Assembly: GCF_900129235.1 (NCBI RefSeq)
Contig: NZ_FQUV01000008.1
Span: 1 to 64,000, forward strand
Source of the DNA: Litoreibacter ascidiaceicola
Lineage (GTDB): Bacteria > Pseudomonadota > Alphaproteobacteria > Rhodobacterales > Rhodobacteraceae
DNA length: 64,000 nt
Reading direction: 5' to 3'
Position 1 is the stretch's first letter; each line of letters opens with the position of its first letter. The translations under genes were made by a program, and so were the position numbers. Below, one piece after another: positions 54,042-62,561 of the stretch. The notes under the pieces are model-generated. The model searched no databases. It was not told the DNA's origin and saw only the letters and a list, made by a program, of their open reading frames with translations.

Positions 54042-55618
54042 TACCCCAACGCGCAACCGTCTTTCCGCGGGTCGGATGCCCCGTGAAGAACACCTTTTAC
54101 CCTGTCGATGAAAATTGCTTGTGCGCCGCCAATCGGGCCATTTGGTACCGTGACGTTATGGCCTAGTTCGCTCAGCTCCTGCCTCGCGGCGTCCGAGTAC
54201 CCTCGTTCTACCCTCAACTCACCTTCATCGGAAAAGCACCGAGGGGCGTCGATCGCTGCCTGCGGATGCATATCGAAGTCCACAAGGTTGGTCACAAAGC
54301 GCGCGTGTCCACAGGGTTGGTAAGCACCACCCATCACGCCAAATGGCATGACGGTTTCGCCGTTCTGACGCAGCAAGCCCGGGATGATCGTGTGCATCGG
54401 TCTTTTGCCGCCAGCAGCTTCATTCGGATGACCTTCCTCAAGCGAAAACCCGCAGCCTCGATTTTGGAACAAGACTCCGAATTTGTCGGAGGCAATACCA
54501 GAGCCAAAGCTGTGAAAGATTGAATAGATCAGCGACACGGACATCAAATCCTTGTCCACGACTGTGATGTAAACCGTATCCTTGTGTACCTGCTCGGACA
54601 GTTCGCTCGGCGAGGTCATGGCTTTTTGGGGGGCAATGAGCGCTGCCAAACCTGCGGCTGTTTCCGGTGCGAGCATATGATCAATGCGGGTGGTAAAATC
54701 CGGATCTGCCAAGAACCTGTTGCGCGCGTCGTAGGCGAGTTTTGAGGTCTCGATCTCAATATGGGCGCGCGCTGAACCGAGCGGGTCCATCGACGCCAAG
54801 TCAAAATGGCCGAGTATGTTGTTCATCAAAATCGCAGTTGCACCTTGCCCGTTTGGCGGATGCTCGACCAACTCTGTGCCTTTGTAGAAACCGGAAACCG
54901 GAGCCGTGTAGTCACACGAAGTTTCGGCGAAATCGTCAAGAGTGTGGGTGCCGCCCGCGGATTGCAGCGATGCCACCATATCTTCCGCCACTTCACCCTC
55001 GTAAAAGCCGGCGCGCCCACGCTCGGCAACGAGTCTTAGAACTTCTGCTTGCTGTGGTGAGCGGAACAACTGACCAGGTTTCGGAGCCTTGCCTTCCAGT
55101 AGGTAATATTCTGCTGCCGCCCCTTTTGGCGTGCCTTCTGCCTGCGCCCAATCGAAACTGGTGCGTGGGGCCACCGGCACACCGGCCTCGGCATAGTAGA
55201 TGGATGGCGCGAGAATTGCCTTGAGACCAAGTTTTCCGTGATCCTTGCTAAGGCGGCAAAAAGCGTCGATCGCACCGGGCAGGGTGATCGCGTCAACAGT
55301 GTCCACAGGAACATTTTTGAGCTTTTTCTTGCGCATTTCAGAAGCAGACAGCCCTTTCGGCGCGCGTCCCGATCCGTTCAATGCGATAATATCAGGCTCT
55401 CCGGGCTTGCTGAGCAATACGAAGCAATCGCCGCCGATGCCGGTCATCTGGGGCTCGCATAACCCTAACAGTACCGCCCCGGCGATGGCCGCATCGACCG
55501 CGTTTCCACCAGCCTCGAGCATTTGCACAGCAACTTTAGCGGCCAATGGATGGGATGTGGCGCACATGCCATTTGTCGCAAAGACCGTAGAGCGTCCGGG
55601 TTGATGAAAGTCGCGCAT
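54038..55618 (-). CDS. ggt: gamma-glutamyltransferase family protein
   Basis: A 526-residue Ntn-hydrolase that cleaves gamma-glutamyl bonds of glutathione and related compounds. The N-terminal NGMCATSHPLAAKVAVQMLEAGGNAVDAAIA is typical. The processing and catalytic Thr is in HKDTVYITVVD, where autocleavage would split large and small subunits; the small-subunit GHARFVTNLVDFD and C-terminal DPRKDGCALGY follow. I see no clear signal peptide at this start, so it may be cytoplasmic, as are several alphaproteobacterial members. Confidence 0.9.
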   Translation of the reverse strand: MRDFHQPGRSTVFATNGMCATSHPLAAKVAVQMLEAGGNAVDAAIAGAVLLGLCEPQMTGIGGDCFVLLSKPGEPDIIALNGSGRAPKGLSASEMRKKKLKNVPVDTVDAITLPGAIDAFCRLSKDHGKLGLKAILAPSIYYAEAGVPVAPRTSFDWAQAEGTPKGAAAEYYLLEGKAPKPGQLFRSPQQAEVLRLVAERGRAGFYEGEVAEDMVASLQSAGGTHTLDDFAETSCDYTAPVSGFYKGTELVEHPPNGQGATAILMNNILGHFDLASMDPLGSARAHIEIETSKLAYDARNRFLADPDFTTRIDHMLAPETAAGLAALIAPQKAMTSPSELSEQVHKDTVYITVVDKDLMSVSLIYSIFHSFGSGIASDKFGVLFQNRGCGFSLEEGHPNEAAGGKRPMHTIIPGLLRQNGETVMPFGVMGGAYQPCGHARFVTNLVDFDMHPQAAIDAPRCFSDEGELRVERGYSDAARQELSELGHNVTVPNGPIGGAQAIFIDRVKGVLHGASDPRKDGCALGY

Positions 55619-55890
55619 GAAATTGGCTCCCCTGTGGTTAAACGAGAGGATAGGCGTCAAAATGGGAATGTCTATGGAAGATGGAAAGATCGGGAAAACG
55701 GCCGCAAGAATGGTCCTCGGCGTCGCGCATCTGGGTGGGGGCTGATAAACACGACGCCGAGTGAAGCTCTGCAGCTACACCAAATTTTTCGCATTGGAGT
55801 GTGGCGTCTCGACGGGAAAAATTAGACCATTGCGAGTGAATAACATGGCAAAAATGTGAACTGTTCAGCCTTTTGACTAAGTGCGATCTG

Positions 55891-56382
55891 TCAGGGCTTC
55901 TGAGTTGCCAGTTCGGAAACAGTTGGGATCTGTACACAGAAAATATTCTGTGAAGCAGCGCGGCGATATTCCATGTGGGATGAAAGACTGCGGATAAAGA
56001 ACCATCCGAATCCACCTTCGGGAAGATCATCGACACTCACTGGTAAATCTTCTAGCTCTGCTTCAGGTGGGTTTAGGCCGGGCATTGGCAATCCATGATC
56101 CCGCGTCTCGACCGAGATCATGTCGTCTGTGCAAAGGACCGAGACGATGATGTCTCCCAGATTGGACTGGTTGTAGCCATGTTCCGCGATGTTGTTTAGC
56201 ACTTCCGCCAAAACAATTTCGGTACTGATAATCCCCTCCGATTGCGCCGGAAATTCGTGCTGCAAACGCTTCATAATTTCCACAATCGTATCACGGACCG
56301 AGATTGGATCAGCGTTGATTGTTTCTTCGTAGTGAAGGCGGGGAGCTCCAAAAGAGAGTGGCAAACGGGCCAAGCTGCTCAT
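55891..56382 (-). CDS. RsbW-like anti-sigma factor / serine kinase ATPase
   Basis: A 163-residue GHKL ATPase. The N box is EIVLAEVLNNIAEHGY, G1 is in RDHGLPMPGLN and G2 in LPEGGFGWFFIRSL. Such proteins bind a sigma factor and phosphorylate a STAS partner. It overlaps the STAS gene by four bases, so the pair is translated together. No sigma factor or PP2C phosphatase is adjacent. The 272-base region before ggt downstream holds nothing I can name. Confidence 0.88.
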   Translation of the reverse strand: MSSLARLPLSFGAPRLHYEETINADPISVRDTIVEIMKRLQHEFPAQSEGIISTEIVLAEVLNNIAEHGYNQSNLGDIIVSVLCTDDMISVETRDHGLPMPGLNPPEAELEDLPVSVDDLPEGGFGWFFIRSLSSHMEYRRAASQNIFCVQIPTVSELATQKP

Positions 56383-56732
56383 GCGGCGTCCATACCCTTC
56401 GGGCTTCTATAAGCGAGGGCTTCCTTCATACTGGTGTGCACTGGAAAAACCTTATCCATACGGGTAAGCCGGAATACTTTTTCGACTGCCGCGGTCAGAT
56501 TACACAATTCCAACTTACGCCCCTCTAAAGACTTCAATGCAGCGACCATCGCCCCCAGGCCGCTGCTGTCCATAAAGGTGACGGTAGCAAGATCCATGAT
56601 GACACGCTTCGCTGGTGCGGCGGTCGCATTTCTGAAGTCATCTTTGAAGTGGATCGCGCTGGCTGCATCAATACGTGTCGCTGACAGCGTCAGAACAAGA
56701 ATGCCGTCTTGGTGTGTTGTCGTTTGCATCAT
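56379..56732 (-). CDS. STAS-domain anti-anti-sigma factor
   Basis: A 117-residue STAS protein (SpoIIAA/RsbV-like). The phospho-acceptor serine is expected in FMDSSGLGAMVAA. In its unphosphorylated form it would bind the kinase and free a sigma factor. It is the first gene of a two-gene unit with the RsbW-like ATPase. Confidence 0.9.
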   Translation of the reverse strand: MMQTTTHQDGILVLTLSATRIDAASAIHFKDDFRNATAAPAKRVIMDLATVTFMDSSGLGAMVAALKSLEGRKLELCNLTAAVEKVFRLTRMDKVFPVHTSMKEALAYRSPKGMDAA

Positions 56733-56829
56733 GGTCCGTGCTCCTGATCTTTTCAGGTTCTTGGACTAGACGCCAAAGGTTACCATTCGGTATGCATTCG
56801 ATCATGGCTATCAGCAAAGGTGTTTCAAA

Positions 56830-57996
56830 ATGTCCGTATATATCATTGGTGCAAGCCGAACCCCGATGGGCGGTTTTCAAGGCGCCCTGAGTGGTGTCGA
56901 TGCTCCCCAACTTGGCGGAGTTGCCATCAAGGCGGCGCTTGCACAGTCAGGCCTGACCACTGTTGATGAGTTGTTGATGGGATGCGTGCTGCCCGCGGGT
57001 CAGGGTCAAGCACCCGCACGTCAGGCGGGATTCGCGGCCGGACTCGGCGAGGAGGTTCCGGCAACGACACTGAATAAGATGTGCGGCTCTGGGATGCAGG
57101 CCGCGATGATGGCATTTGACCAACTTGCGCTTGGTCACACTCACACAATGGTTGCTGGCGGGATGGAGAGCATGACAAACGCGCCCTATCTCCTGCCCAA
57201 AATGCGAGGCGGAGCTCGGATTGGTCATCAAACCGTTCAGGATTCGATGTTCCTCGACGGGTTGGAGGATGCTTATGACAAGGGCCGTCTGATGGGCACC
57301 TTTGCCGAGGATTGTGCGGAGGCGTTTCAATTCACCCGCGAGGCGCAGGACGAATATGCGTTGCGTTCCCTTTCCAACGCTCTTGCTGCGCAGAAGAGCA
57401 AGTCCTTCGCAGCAGAAATTGCCGCGGTGGAGGTTCAAGGCCGCAAGCCGTTCACCGTGTCGGAGGATGAGCAGCCTGCCAATGCGCGTCCTGAAAAAAT
57501 CCCGCAACTCAAACCCGCCTTCCGTGATGGCGGCACGGTTACGGCAGCCAACTCGTCGTCCATCTCCGACGGCGCGGCCGCGCTCGTTATGGCTTCCGAA
57601 GCGGGCATGAAAGCGCAGGGATTAACGCCACGGGCACGCTTGGTTGGGCATGCAAACCACGCGCAGGCACCGGGCCTGTTTACAACCGCGCCCGTGCCGG
57701 CCGCCCGCAAGCTGCTGGATCGCATCGGCTGGAATGTCTCGGATGTCGACCTCTGGGAGGTGAATGAAGCCTTCGCAGTGGTCCCGATGGCATTCATGCA
57801 CGAGATGGGGTTGGAGCGCGACATTGTAAACGTCAATGGGGGTGCCTGTGCATTGGGCCACCCGATTGGTGCATCTGGTGCACGTATCATCGTGACTTTG
57901 CTCAATGCGCTGGAAACCCGCGGGCTCAAACGTGGTGTGGCGGCGATTTGCATTGGTGGAGGCGAGGGTACCGCTATCGCGATCGAGCGGGTTTGA
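56830..57996 (+). CDS. acetyl-CoA acetyltransferase (thiolase)
   Basis: A 388-residue biosynthetic-type thiolase that condenses or cleaves acetoacetyl-CoA. The nucleophilic Cys is in NKMCGSGMQA (residue ~89), the His and second Cys are in GGACALGHPIGASGARI and CIGGGEGTAIAIE. The sequence does not distinguish a phaA role in polyhydroxybutyrate synthesis from an atoB-like one; no reductase is adjacent. It overlaps the following gene by one base (TGATG). Confidence 0.94.
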   Translation: MSVYIIGASRTPMGGFQGALSGVDAPQLGGVAIKAALAQSGLTTVDELLMGCVLPAGQGQAPARQAGFAAGLGEEVPATTLNKMCGSGMQAAMMAFDQLALGHTHTMVAGGMESMTNAPYLLPKMRGGARIGHQTVQDSMFLDGLEDAYDKGRLMGTFAEDCAEAFQFTREAQDEYALRSLSNALAAQKSKSFAAEIAAVEVQGRKPFTVSEDEQPANARPEKIPQLKPAFRDGGTVTAANSSSISDGAAALVMASEAGMKAQGLTPRARLVGHANHAQAPGLFTTAPVPAARKLLDRIGWNVSDVDLWEVNEAFAVVPMAFMHEMGLERDIVNVNGGACALGHPIGASGARIIVTLLNALETRGLKRGVAAICIGGGEGTAIAIERV

Positions 57997-58448
57997 TGGT
58001 GGACTATAATACGCTGCGCAAAACGGTCGCAGCGTTAGTAGATGGCGAAGACGACGTGGTGTCGCTGATGGCGACTGTTGCCTGTGAGGTGCATCACGCC
58101 GATGCGCGTTTCCATTGGACAGGATTTTATCGCGTGGTCGCGCCTGAATTGCTGAAGATTGGCCCGTACCAAGGTGGTCACGGCTGCCTTGTCATTCCCT
58201 TCGCGCGCGGAGTGTGCGGCGCGGCGGCCCGCTTGGAGAAAACCCAGTTGGTACCCGATGTCGACGCTTTCCCGGGTCACATTGCCTGCGCATCGTCTAC
58301 CCGATCCGAACTGGTGCTACCGGTATGGAACAAGTCGGGTCAGCTGATCGCAGTTTTCGACATTGATAGCGATCTGCCAGATGCCTTTACCCAAGAAGAT
58401 GTGGATCACCTTGCCCATATTCTCGAGGATGTTTTTGGTCAAATTTGA
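57996..58448 (+). CDS. free methionine-(R)-sulfoxide reductase (GAF domain)
   Basis: A 150-residue GAF-fold enzyme that reduces free Met-R-sulfoxide. Family motifs are FHWTGFYRV, GPYQGGHGCLVIPFARGVCGAAAR and HIACASSTRSELVLPV, providing the three cysteines (in HGCL, GVCG and IACA) used for catalysis and resolution. It overlaps the thiolase stop by one base, so the two are co-translated. It would act in the cytoplasm in oxidative-stress repair. Confidence 0.9.
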   Translation: MVDYNTLRKTVAALVDGEDDVVSLMATVACEVHHADARFHWTGFYRVVAPELLKIGPYQGGHGCLVIPFARGVCGAAARLEKTQLVPDVDAFPGHIACASSTRSELVLPVWNKSGQLIAVFDIDSDLPDAFTQEDVDHLAHILEDVFGQI

Positions 58449-58466
58449 TTGTGGCGGTCAAATTTG
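58437..58466. repeat. direct repeat GGTCAAATTTG before the cupin regulator gene
   Basis: GGTCAAATTTG occurs at 58437-58447 and again at 58456-58466, 19 bases apart, with an imperfect third copy (GATCAAAATTTC) near 58509. They overlap the end of the reductase gene and precede the regulator start by about 65-95 bases. An autoregulatory operator is inferred. Confidence 0.35.
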
Positions 58467-58530
58467 TCTTGCACGACTCATGCGATATGTACTTTGGTGA
58501 AAAAATGGATCAAAATTTCACGAAAGTCGG

Positions 58531-59103
58531 ATGAAACACGCCCAACCCAGCAAGACAATGACTTTGGGCGCAGACCTGAGAGCGTTGCGCAAAGCACGTG
58601 GTTTGAAGCTGGCTGACTTGTCAGAAACACTGGGCCGCTCGGTCGGGTGGCTTAGTCAGGTGGAGCGTGACCTATCCGAGCCATCCATCACCGACCTGCG
58701 CCATATGGCGAAAGCATTGAACGTATCGGTGTCAAGCTTGTTTCGCCAAGCTGCATCAGCCGCTGAAGAGCAGGGGTTCATCGTCAGGGCTGCGTCCCGC
58801 CGCCCTATCGGCTCGCATGAAGCTGGTCTTACCGAAGAGCTTCTTTCCCCCGATTTGACCGATGATTTCGAGGTGGTCCACTCCACCTTCGAGCCGTCCA
58901 GCGAAATCGCCGACCCTGTCACCCGCCCTACGCAAGAAGTGGGCTATGTCGTTTCCGGCAGGCTGGACCTGTGGATCGCGGGGCAGACGTTTACCTTGAA
59001 TGCCGGCGACAGTTTTCGCATTCGCGGCGAACCGTTCCGCTGGATGAACCCCTACCCGAAACCCGCTGTGGTGATCTGGGTCATCGCCCCGCCGGTGTAT
59101 TGA
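58531..59103 (+). CDS. XRE-family regulator with C-terminal cupin domain
   Basis: A 190-residue regulator. An N-terminal HTH (LRALRKARGLKLADLSETLGRSVGWLSQVERD, residues ~15-46) is followed by a cupin at ~110-188 (TRPTQEVGYVVSGRLDLWIAGQTFTLNAGDSFRIRGEPF). This architecture is common in regulators of amine, sugar and amino-acid catabolism. It lies directly upstream of the LysE-GFA-dehydrogenase genes in the same direction and is the likely local regulator. Confidence 0.9.
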   Translation: MKHAQPSKTMTLGADLRALRKARGLKLADLSETLGRSVGWLSQVERDLSEPSITDLRHMAKALNVSVSSLFRQAASAAEEQGFIVRAASRRPIGSHEAGLTEELLSPDLTDDFEVVHSTFEPSSEIADPVTRPTQEVGYVVSGRLDLWIAGQTFTLNAGDSFRIRGEPFRWMNPYPKPAVVIWVIAPPVY

Positions 59104-59104
59104 G

Positions 59105-59725
59105 ATGTCTTGGGAGGGATGGATCATATTCGCGCTGTTCTGGGTGGTTTTCGTGACCACACCCGGCCCGAACGCGGTGAACTGCATCCAGAACGGCATG
59201 ACCCACGGGTTCCGGCGGGCCTTATGGGGCGTGCTGGGCATCCTGACGCAAGCGACCCTGTTCCTGCTGCTTTCGGCGGCTGGCGTCACGGCGCTACTGG
59301 CCCAAGCGCCGGAGGCGTTCTTCTGGGGCAAGCTCATCGGCGCCGCGTTTCTGGTGTTTCTTGGGGTGCGCGGCTGGCTCAACGCCGCCAAGCCGGTCAA
59401 GCCGCGCCACGTCAGTGCGCACTCGATCTACGGGCGGGCGTTCCTGATCGCGACGATCAACATCAAGTCGGTCGCGGGCTACTTCGCCGCCTTCACCCAG
59501 TTCGTGCAGCCCGACATTCCGGTCTGGTCGCAGATGTGGGTCATCATGCCCACTGCGCTGGTCATCACGACGCTCAGCTACACGGGCTTCACTGCTATCG
59601 GCGCGGGCCTTGGCCGGGCGGCGATCGGCGCGGTTCTGAACGTCTGGGTGCGCCGCGTCATGGCGCTGTGTTTCATCGTCTACGGCGTGCTGCTTGGCAG
59701 CGCGTCCACACCGGGGAGGGCGTGA
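59105..59725 (+). CDS. LysE-family exporter
   Basis: A 206-residue inner-membrane exporter of the LysE/RhtB superfamily with about six hydrophobic segments and the family start region TTPGPNAVNCIQNGMTHGFRRA. It would export amino acids or related amines; substrate unknown. It starts one base after the regulator stop, and its own stop overlaps the next gene start by one base, so it is in a tight operon. The sequence is markedly more G+C rich than genes to the left. Confidence 0.9.
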   Translation: MSWEGWIIFALFWVVFVTTPGPNAVNCIQNGMTHGFRRALWGVLGILTQATLFLLLSAAGVTALLAQAPEAFFWGKLIGAAFLVFLGVRGWLNAAKPVKPRHVSAHSIYGRAFLIATINIKSVAGYFAAFTQFVQPDIPVWSQMWVIMPTALVITTLSYTGFTAIGAGLGRAAIGAVLNVWVRRVMALCFIVYGVLLGSASTPGRA

Positions 59726-60108
59726 TGCTGAGGGGAAGTTGTAACTGCGGATCTGTGCGTTTCGAGGCCGACGGGGCGGCCCGCGATCCTGCCGCGTGCC
59801 ACTGTTCTCAATGCCGCAAGCAATCGGGGCATTATTGGGCTGCGGTGCAGATCGACGATGACCAACTGCGCATCGAAGGAGAGGTGAAATGGTATCAATC
59901 CAGCCCTTCTGCCCGACGCGGATTCTGCCCGACCTGCGGCGCGTTCCTGTTCTGGAAATCCGACGCCGATACCGACACGGGCGTGTCCCTGGGCGCGATG
60001 GACGGCCCGACGGGACTGACCCTGAACCGGCACATATTCACCTCCGACAAGGGTGACTACTACGAGATCACGGATAACGTCCGGCAAGAGGAGCAAGAAG
60101 ATGAGTGA
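59725..60108 (+). CDS. GFA (glutathione-dependent formaldehyde-activating) family protein
   Basis: A 127-residue zinc-binding protein of the GFA/CENP-V family. Zinc cysteines are in GSCNCGSVRF, ACHCSQCRKQSG and FCPTCGAFLFW. The founding member Gfa accelerates the formation of S-hydroxymethylglutathione, although many homologues have other or unknown roles. Its ATG overlaps the LysE stop by one base and it overlaps the next gene by eight bases. Next to oxidative demethylases, handling formaldehyde is a reasonable inference. Confidence 0.9.
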   Translation: MLRGSCNCGSVRFEADGAARDPAACHCSQCRKQSGHYWAAVQIDDDQLRIEGEVKWYQSSPSARRGFCPTCGAFLFWKSDADTDTGVSLGAMDGPTGLTLNRHIFTSDKGDYYEITDNVRQEEQEDE

Positions 60109-62548
60109 TTTCCCAACAACAGCCCGCGTGGTCATCATCGGCGGCGGTGTGGTCGGCACATCGACCCTATACCACCTTGCCAAGGAAGGTTGGACCGATT
60201 GCGTGTTGCTGGAAAAGAACGAGCTGACGGCCGGGTCAACATGGCACGCGGCGGGCAACTGCCCGTCGTTCAGCACGTCTTGGGCAATCATGAACATGCA
60301 GCGCTACTCGCTGTCGCTCTACAAGGGGCTGGCGGACGAGGTCGATTATCCGATGAATTACCACGTAACAGGGTCTGTTCGGCTGGGTCACACGCGCGAG
60401 CGGATGCAGGAATTCGAGCGCGCGCGGGGCATGGGGCGCTATCAGGGTCTCGATCTCGAAATGATGGACCTGAACGACATCAAGGACCGCTATCCGTTCA
60501 TTGAAACCCACGATCTGGCAGGCGGCCTTTGGGACCCTGATGACGGCGATATCGACCCTGCGCAGCTGACACAGGCGCTTGCGAAGGGCGCACGCCAAAT
60601 GGGCGCGCGGATCGAGCGGTTTTGCCCCGCGACGGGTGTATCGAAGGACGGGGACGAATGGATCGTCCACACCGACAAGGGCGACATCCGCTGCGAGAAG
60701 GTGGTGAACACGGCGGGTTACTATGCGCAGCGCGTGGGGGAGTGGTTCAAGCCCTATGGCGGGCGCACCGTGCCGATGGTGACCATGTCCCACCAGTACT
60801 TCCTGACCGACGAGATCCCCGAAATCGCCGCCTGGACCGCCGAGAACGGCCGCAAGGTGCCGCTGCTGCGCGACGTCGACAGTTCCTACTACTTGCGTCA
60901 GGACAAGAACGGCCTGAATCTTGGCCCTTACGAGCGCAATTGTAAGGCGCATTGGGTCACGCCGGAAGACCCTATGCCGGAGGATTTCAGCTTCCAGCTT
61001 TACCCCGACGATCTGGAGCGTCTGGAATGGTATATCGAGGACGCGATGGCGCGGGTGCCGCTGCTTGGCTCGCAAGGCGTTAACCGTGTTATCAATGGCC
61101 CGATCCCCTATGCCCCAGATGGATTGCCTCTCGTTGGTCCCATGCCGGGCGTCAAGAACGCTTATGAAGCCTGTGTGTTCACCTTCGGCATTACCCAAGG
61201 CGGTGGGGCCGGCAAAGTTGCTGCGGAGTGGATCATCCATGGCGAAACCGAATGGGATATGTGGGCAGTCGACCCGCGCCGCTACACCGATTACACCGAT
61301 CAGGACTATTGCCACGCCAAGGCGGTGGAAACCTATGGCCACGAATACGCCATGCACTTTCCGCACCACACCTGGCCCGCGGGACGCGACAAGAAACTGT
61401 CGACAGTAGACCCTAAACTGCGGGAATTGGGCGCTGTGATGGGGGCCTATAACGGTTGGGAGCGCGCAAACTGGTTTGCAAAACCGGGCGACGATACCTC
61501 CGAGGAGAGCACCCAAACATGGGACCGCAACGGCTCGTGGGTAGCTCGCGTGAAAGAGGAGGTCGAAGCGGTCCGCGACGGTGTCGGGGTTCTGGATCTG
61601 CCAGGGTTTTCGCGGTTCAACCTGTCGGGCGAGGGTGCTGCGGAACACCTGCGCGGCAAGATCGCCGGGGCTTTGCCTAAGATCGGCCGAATGAACCTCG
61701 CCTATTTTCCTGACAGTCGCGGTCGTATTCTTACCGAGATGTCGATCCTGCGGCACGACGAGGATTTCTTTACCTTGATCACCGCGGCAAGCGCCCAGTG
61801 GCACGACCGCGACTTGCTGGCGCTTGACCTGCCGGATGGCTTGACCTTGACTGACCACAGCACCGAGTACTCGACCCTGATCGTGACCGGCCCCAAATCG
61901 CGGGAGTTGTTCGAGGCGCTGGGCACCGAGGCCGACTTGTCTGCCCCGTGGTTGACCATTCAAGCGGCCAAGGTCGCGGGGCAGGACTGCGCCTTGGCGC
62001 GGGTCTCGTTTGCGGGGGAACTTGGGTGGGAAATCCACGCCGACAACGCCACCATGCCAACGCTTTACGACGCAGTGCTTGGCGCGGGTGCAAAACCTTT
62101 CGGGATGTTCGCGCTGAATTCCATGCGCATGGAAAAAGGCTATCGCGCGTGGAAGGGCGATTTGTCCACCGATTACACGTTGCTGGAAGGCGGGTTGGAC
62201 CGCTTCATCCGCTTTGACAAACCGCAGGACTTCCCCGGCAAGGCGGCGTTACTGTCGGAGAAGCAGAAAGGCTCTAAAAAGGCGTTTGTGACACTGATAG
62301 TGGACGCAGGTGACGCCGACGCGCCCTACATGTCGACGATCTGGCACGGCGACGAAGTGGTGGGGGAAACCACGTCGGGCGATTGGGGCTACCGGATCAA
62401 CAAATCCATCGCATTAGGCATGATCAGAGCCGATCTGGCGCGGCCCGGCACGGAGTTGGAGGTCGAAATCTTCGGTGAGCGGCGGCCCGCCAGGGTGCAG
62501 GAGGATCAGCCTCTTTGGGATCCTGAAAACAAGCGCATCCGCGCGTGA
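60101..62548 (+). CDS. dimethylglycine/sarcosine dehydrogenase-like flavoprotein with GcvT domain
   Basis: An 815-residue two-domain enzyme. The N-terminal FAD-dependent oxidase half starts with VVIIGGGVVGTSTLYHLA and has the TAGSTWHAAGN motif whose His holds FAD covalently in dimethylglycine enzymes. The C-terminal half (after about residue 430) is a GcvT-like folate-binding domain (GRILTEMS, FAGELGWEIH, LNSMRMEKGYRAWKGD). Together they would oxidise an N-methyl group and pass the carbon to tetrahydrofolate. Dimethylglycine, sarcosine or another N-methyl compound is possible. AGAGGAGC precedes the start MSDFPTTA. Confidence 0.9.
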   Translation: MSDFPTTARVVIIGGGVVGTSTLYHLAKEGWTDCVLLEKNELTAGSTWHAAGNCPSFSTSWAIMNMQRYSLSLYKGLADEVDYPMNYHVTGSVRLGHTRERMQEFERARGMGRYQGLDLEMMDLNDIKDRYPFIETHDLAGGLWDPDDGDIDPAQLTQALAKGARQMGARIERFCPATGVSKDGDEWIVHTDKGDIRCEKVVNTAGYYAQRVGEWFKPYGGRTVPMVTMSHQYFLTDEIPEIAAWTAENGRKVPLLRDVDSSYYLRQDKNGLNLGPYERNCKAHWVTPEDPMPEDFSFQLYPDDLERLEWYIEDAMARVPLLGSQGVNRVINGPIPYAPDGLPLVGPMPGVKNAYEACVFTFGITQGGGAGKVAAEWIIHGETEWDMWAVDPRRYTDYTDQDYCHAKAVETYGHEYAMHFPHHTWPAGRDKKLSTVDPKLRELGAVMGAYNGWERANWFAKPGDDTSEESTQTWDRNGSWVARVKEEVEAVRDGVGVLDLPGFSRFNLSGEGAAEHLRGKIAGALPKIGRMNLAYFPDSRGRILTEMSILRHDEDFFTLITAASAQWHDRDLLALDLPDGLTLTDHSTEYSTLIVTGPKSRELFEALGTEADLSAPWLTIQAAKVAGQDCALARVSFAGELGWEIHADNATMPTLYDAVLGAGAKPFGMFALNSMRMEKGYRAWKGDLSTDYTLLEGGLDRFIRFDKPQDFPGKAALLSEKQKGSKKAFVTLIVDAGDADAPYMSTIWHGDEVVGETTSGDWGYRINKSIALGMIRADLARPGTELEVEIFGERRPARVQEDQPLWDPENKRIRA

Positions 62549-62561
62549 GAGGATAGCTGAA

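Noticed and set aside
55638-56036. A 132-codon minus-strand frame in and before the RsbW-like gene
   Set aside because: It overlaps the 3' part of the RsbW-like gene in another frame; it has no ribosome site or recognisable pattern, so I leave this gap empty.
59110-59724. Extended upstream reading frame of the GFA protein within the LysE gene
   Set aside because: The GFA homology starts at the ATG at 59725; upstream residues are Arg/His-rich translation of the LysE gene in another frame.
60236-62038. A 600-codon antisense open frame over the first dehydrogenase gene
   Set aside because: It is a shadow of the G+C-rich sense gene, with a biased His/Arg/Val composition and no recognisable fold.
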